9,094 nt of DNA from Acidobacteriota bacterium (GTDB taxonomy: Bacteria; Acidobacteriota; UBA6911; RPQK01; JADFOI01): assembly GCA_027295745.1 (NCBI GenBank), contig JAPUKI010000177.1:1-9094 (forward strand), given 5' to 3'. A program made the translations under genes and the position numbers. The notes beneath the pieces are model-generated. The model worked only from the letters and a program-made list of their open reading frames with translations. It searched no databases and was not told the origin of the DNA. Numbering within the stretch: the stretch's first letter is position 1; every line of letters begins with the position of its first letter. Positions 6,968-9,094 of this stretch are shown in pieces.

Positions 6968-8794
6968 TCACTCGACGGTCACTGCTTTGGCCAAGTTTCG
7001 CGGTTGGTCAATTTCGCAACCATTCTCTCTGGCAATATAGTAGGCTAGAAGTTGCAGGGGCACCACCATGAGGAGAGGCAGGAGAATTTCATCTGTGGCA
7101 GGAACCTCAATAAATTCGTCACAAATTTCTTGGAGATCCGTATCCCCTTCCGTTCCCACGGCTATGACCCGCCCGTTTCTGGCTTTGACCTCCTGAATGT
7201 TGCTGACCATCTTCTCATAAGCACTATCGCGTGGAGCCAGGCAGACTGAGGGAAAATTCTCGTCGATCAGAGCGATGGGCCCGTGTTTCATTTCACCTGC
7301 GGCGTAGCCTTCTGCATGAATATAGGAGATCTCTTTCAGCTTCAGTGCTCCTTCCAAGGCTATGGGATAATTGAATTTGCGGCCCAGATAGAGGAAGCTT
7401 TTATAGCCGTGATAACGTCGTGCGATGGCCTCGATTTGGGAAGCACTGTCAAGAATCCTTCGGATCTTGTCGGGAATCAGCTTGAGTTCGGCAATAAAAG
7501 CCTGCCCTTCACTGAGGGACATGCGCTGATGACGAGCTAAGGCCAGGGTAATTAAATAGAGAATGGTCAGCTGCGAAAGAAACGCTTTTGTGGAAGCCAC
7601 GCCGATTTCCGGACCAGCGTGATTGTAAACACCCGCATCCGTCTCCCGGGCTATGCTGCTTCCCACCACATTCACCATTCCCAGAACCAAGGCTCCTTTC
7701 CGCTGGGCCTCCTGAACCGCGGCCAGAGTGTCGGCTGTTTCACCCGACTGGCTGATGGCCAGGACCGCAGTTCCTTCCCTGATGTTCAACTTCCGGTAGC
7801 GAAACTCCGAAGCCAGATCCACTTCCACAGGAATGTCCGTGCAGGTCTCAATGATATAGCGACCCAGCAAGGCAGCGTAGTAAGAGGTCCCCATGGAAAC
7901 AATCATCAAACGCTCCATTCCCAGGAATTCATCGTGCACCCCATCCAGGCCTCCCAGCTTAGAGATTCCCTCTTGCTCAATGAGTCGACCACGCATGGCA
8001 TTTTCCACCGCTTCCGGCTGCTCATAAATCTCCTTGAGCATAAAGTGGGGAAAACCCTGCTTCTCGGCAGCTTCAACATCCCACTCCACCTGTTGAGTGC
8101 GGCGCAAGATACTATCGTAGTTGAGGTTGCTGATGTTGTAACCACTGGCGTGGAGGACGGCCACGTCATTGTCCTGCAAGTAAATCACTTCCTTGGTGTG
8201 GCTCACGAGCGCACTCACATCTGAAGCAGCGAAGACTTCTTCTTCTCCAATCCCCAGGATGAGAGGGCTTCCCTTACGAGCCACCACAATTTCCTCCGGA
8301 TGATCCACGCAGATGACGCCGATCCCATAAGCTCCTTCAACCAGCCGGAGGGCCGCCTTCACCGCTTCTTCCAGATCTCCTTGGTAATGCTCCTCAATTA
8401 AGTGTGCCAGAACTTCTGTGTCCGTATCTGAGCAAAACCGGTGACCCAGCGACAGCAGTTGCTTCTTCAGGCTTTGGTGGTTTTCTATAATGCCGTTGTG
8501 GATGATAAAGATCTTCTCTCGGCAATCCTTCTGTGGATGAGCATTCTCCACTGAGGGGCGCCCATGGGTAGCCCACCGGGTGTGGGCTATGCCGCCAGAG
8601 CCTTGCCAGGTCACACCAGCCAGATTGGCTTCCAGAGCTTGGATTTTGCCGACCGCCTTTTGGCAGAAGACTTCCCCGCCCTCCATAATCGCCACGCCGC
8701 TGGAATCATACCCACGGTACTCCAGCTTCCTGAGTCCCTCCAGCAATATAGGGAGGGCCGGTCGCTTGCCAAGATAACAGAGAATTCCACACAT
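6968..8794 (-). CDS. glmS: Glutamine--fructose-6-phosphate aminotransferase (isomerizing)
   Basis: Cytoplasmic enzyme converting fructose-6-phosphate and glutamine into glucosamine-6-phosphate and glutamate, the first committed step to UDP-GlcNAc for peptidoglycan and lipopolysaccharide. At 608 residues it is close to the E. coli enzyme (609). The N-terminal glutaminase domain begins MCGILCYLG, with the Cys2 nucleophile exposed after Met removal, HTRWATHG (71-78), HNGIIENH (99-106) and SDTDTE (122-127). Two SIS sugar-isomerase domains follow: SMGTSYYA (300-307) and AISQSGETAD (346-355) in the first, LEGALKLKEIS (480-490, with E481) and GEMKHGPIALID (500-511, with H504) in the second. The C-terminus DQPRNLAKAVTVE is the classic synthase tail. 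All catalytic residues seen are present. The frame stays open 64 codons further upstream, but Cys2 must be N-terminal, and a GAGG 8 bases before 8794 confirms this start. A 68-bp palindrome lies 57 bp upstream; I see no glmS ribozyme. Confidence 0.98.
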   Translation of the reverse strand: MCGILCYLGKRPALPILLEGLRKLEYRGYDSSGVAIMEGGEVFCQKAVGKIQALEANLAGVTWQGSGGIAHTRWATHGRPSVENAHPQKDCREKIFIIHNGIIENHQSLKKQLLSLGHRFCSDTDTEVLAHLIEEHYQGDLEEAVKAALRLVEGAYGIGVICVDHPEEIVVARKGSPLILGIGEEEVFAASDVSALVSHTKEVIYLQDNDVAVLHASGYNISNLNYDSILRRTQQVEWDVEAAEKQGFPHFMLKEIYEQPEAVENAMRGRLIEQEGISKLGGLDGVHDEFLGMERLMIVSMGTSYYAALLGRYIIETCTDIPVEVDLASEFRYRKLNIREGTAVLAISQSGETADTLAAVQEAQRKGALVLGMVNVVGSSIARETDAGVYNHAGPEIGVASTKAFLSQLTILYLITLALARHQRMSLSEGQAFIAELKLIPDKIRRILDSASQIEAIARRYHGYKSFLYLGRKFNYPIALEGALKLKEISYIHAEGYAAGEMKHGPIALIDENFPSVCLAPRDSAYEKMVSNIQEVKARNGRVIAVGTEGDTDLQEICDEFIEVPATDEILLPLLMVVPLQLLAYYIARENGCEIDQPRNLAKAVTVE

Positions 8795-8802
8795 AGGCCT
8801 GG

Positions 8803-8806
8803 CCTC
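8803..8806 (-). promoter_or_regulatory. Ribosome binding site of glmS
   Basis: Minus-strand GAGG, 8 bases before the ATG at 8794. It decides between this start and the longer open frame that begins at 8986, which would run through the palindrome and hide the catalytic Cys. Confidence 0.6.
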
Positions 8807-8851
8807 TAGCTTAGCAGAAGAGGAGTCTGGATGTTTCAGAATGGAGGTTCG

Positions 8852-8919
8852 AGAAGAAAGTTCGGGGACAGGCCCCGAATTCGGGGAGAATTCTTGGGCC
8901 TGTCCCCGAACTTTCTTCT
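8852..8919. repeat. 68-bp near-perfect palindrome, REPIN/MITE-like, between the DUF59 gene and glmS
   Basis: The left arm (8852-8875) and right arm (8896-8919) are perfect 24-bp inverted copies, containing TTCGGGGACAGGCCC and GGGCCTGTCCCCGAA. The centre holds a second perfect stem, GAATTC (8877-8882) and GAATTC (8888-8893), around the loop GGGGA. Only one C (8876) opposite TT (8894-8895) interrupts the pairing. The left arm can also fold alone: TTCGGGG (8861-8867), loop ACAGG, CCCCGAA (8873-8879). Two REP-like hairpins facing each other are the layout of a REPIN, the type of element mobilised by REP-associated tyrosine transposases. The GGGGACAGGC core resembles repeats seen near such genes, from memory. 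The right arm abuts the DUF59 stop codon, so the transcript would carry a stem of about 30 bp just after that gene and before glmS. It could act as a terminator, an RNA stabiliser or simply an insertion. Confidence 0.85.
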
Positions 8920-9094
8920 TTACAGCATTCCCAGCTGTAGTTTGGCAGCCTCTGACATCATCTCCATGGTCCAGGGTGGATCCCACACCACCTCAACGGA
9001 TGCCTCGGTGACCCCGGAAACCTTACCGATTTTGGACTCCACTTCCGGAGGCAGTGTTTCAGCAACCGGACACATGGGAGAAGTCAAGGTCATC
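8920..9094 (-). CDS. SufT/MIP18-like DUF59 protein (Fe-S cluster assembly), 5' end cut by window edge
   Basis: Only the last 57 or so residues are in the window. They begin MTLTSPMCPVAETLPPEV and end in VVWDPPW, then MMSEAAKLQLGML and a TAA at 8920-8922. The T-x-T-S-P-x-C-P motif with its conserved Cys, followed by a GV-x-x-A-x-VE-x-x-WDPPW stretch, is the signature of DUF59 proteins (SufT, PaaD and eukaryotic MIP18 relatives), small cytoplasmic factors in iron-sulfur cluster assembly or delivery. In the family this motif sits some 40 residues in, so the ATG at 9093 is most likely internal and the true start lies beyond the edge. It is on the same strand as glmS, 125 bp upstream of it, with the palindrome filling most of the gap. 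Whether it belongs to a suf operon cannot be told from here. Confidence 0.85.
   Translation of the reverse strand, partial: MTLTSPMCPVAETLPPEVESKIGKVSGVTEASVEVVWDPPWTMEMMSEAAKLQLGML

Noticed and set aside
7619..8224. 201-codon plus-strand open frame opposite glmS
   Set aside because: It lies wholly within the conserved glmS coding sequence and its translation resembles no protein family.
8795..8919. glmS ribozyme or riboswitch upstream of glmS
   Set aside because: The space is mostly the simple palindrome. I see none of the conserved core pairings of the glmS ribozyme, which is mainly found in Firmicutes-type bacteria.
8795..8986. A 64-codon N-terminal extension of glmS, open to an ATG at 8986
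   Set aside because: It would run through the palindrome and part of the DUF59 gene and would bury the Cys2 nucleophile, which must be N-terminal in GlmS. The start at 8794 has its own ribosome binding site.

Overview
The window looks like chromosomal DNA from an Acidobacteriota-type bacterium. This is inferred from protein style, not from a search. It holds a large Oar-like outer-membrane beta-barrel of the kind expanded in that phylum, a CBM9-DUF5916 outer-membrane protein, a soluble Hanks-type serine/threonine kinase and a secreted protein of unknown family, beside housekeeping genes. GC content is moderate and even throughout, and I see no transposase, integrase, phage gene, tRNA, rRNA or CRISPR array.

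Layout. One plus-strand gene, a serine/threonine protein kinase cut by the left edge (2-898), converges on a block of minus-strand genes that fills the rest. Read in the direction of transcription (right to left), the block is: the 3' end of a SufT/MIP18-like DUF59 gene cut by the right edge (8920-9094); a 68-bp near-perfect palindrome directly after its stop codon (8852-8919); glmS (6968-8794); a CBM9-DUF5916 outer-membrane barrel protein (4731-6914); a 281-bp intergenic stretch with a perfect TATAAT box, a small hairpin and two tiny overlapping reading frames; a secreted protein of unknown function (3718-4449); and an Oar/TonB-receptor-like barrel lacking the usual N-terminal domains (930-3737).

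How the genes may work together. GlmS makes glucosamine-6-phosphate, the entry point to UDP-GlcNAc and so to peptidoglycan and lipopolysaccharide. Three cell-envelope genes lie downstream. The last two are the tightest pair: the barrel start overlaps the stop codon of the secreted protein, which suggests translational coupling and perhaps a periplasm/outer-membrane partnership. The DUF59 gene (Fe-S cluster assembly) and the kinase look like unrelated neighbours.

Most worth a second look are the REPIN-like palindrome between the DUF59 gene and glmS, the plug-less barrel with its coupled secreted partner, and the 4450-4730 leader region. I do not see strong evidence for a wholly new multi-gene system.
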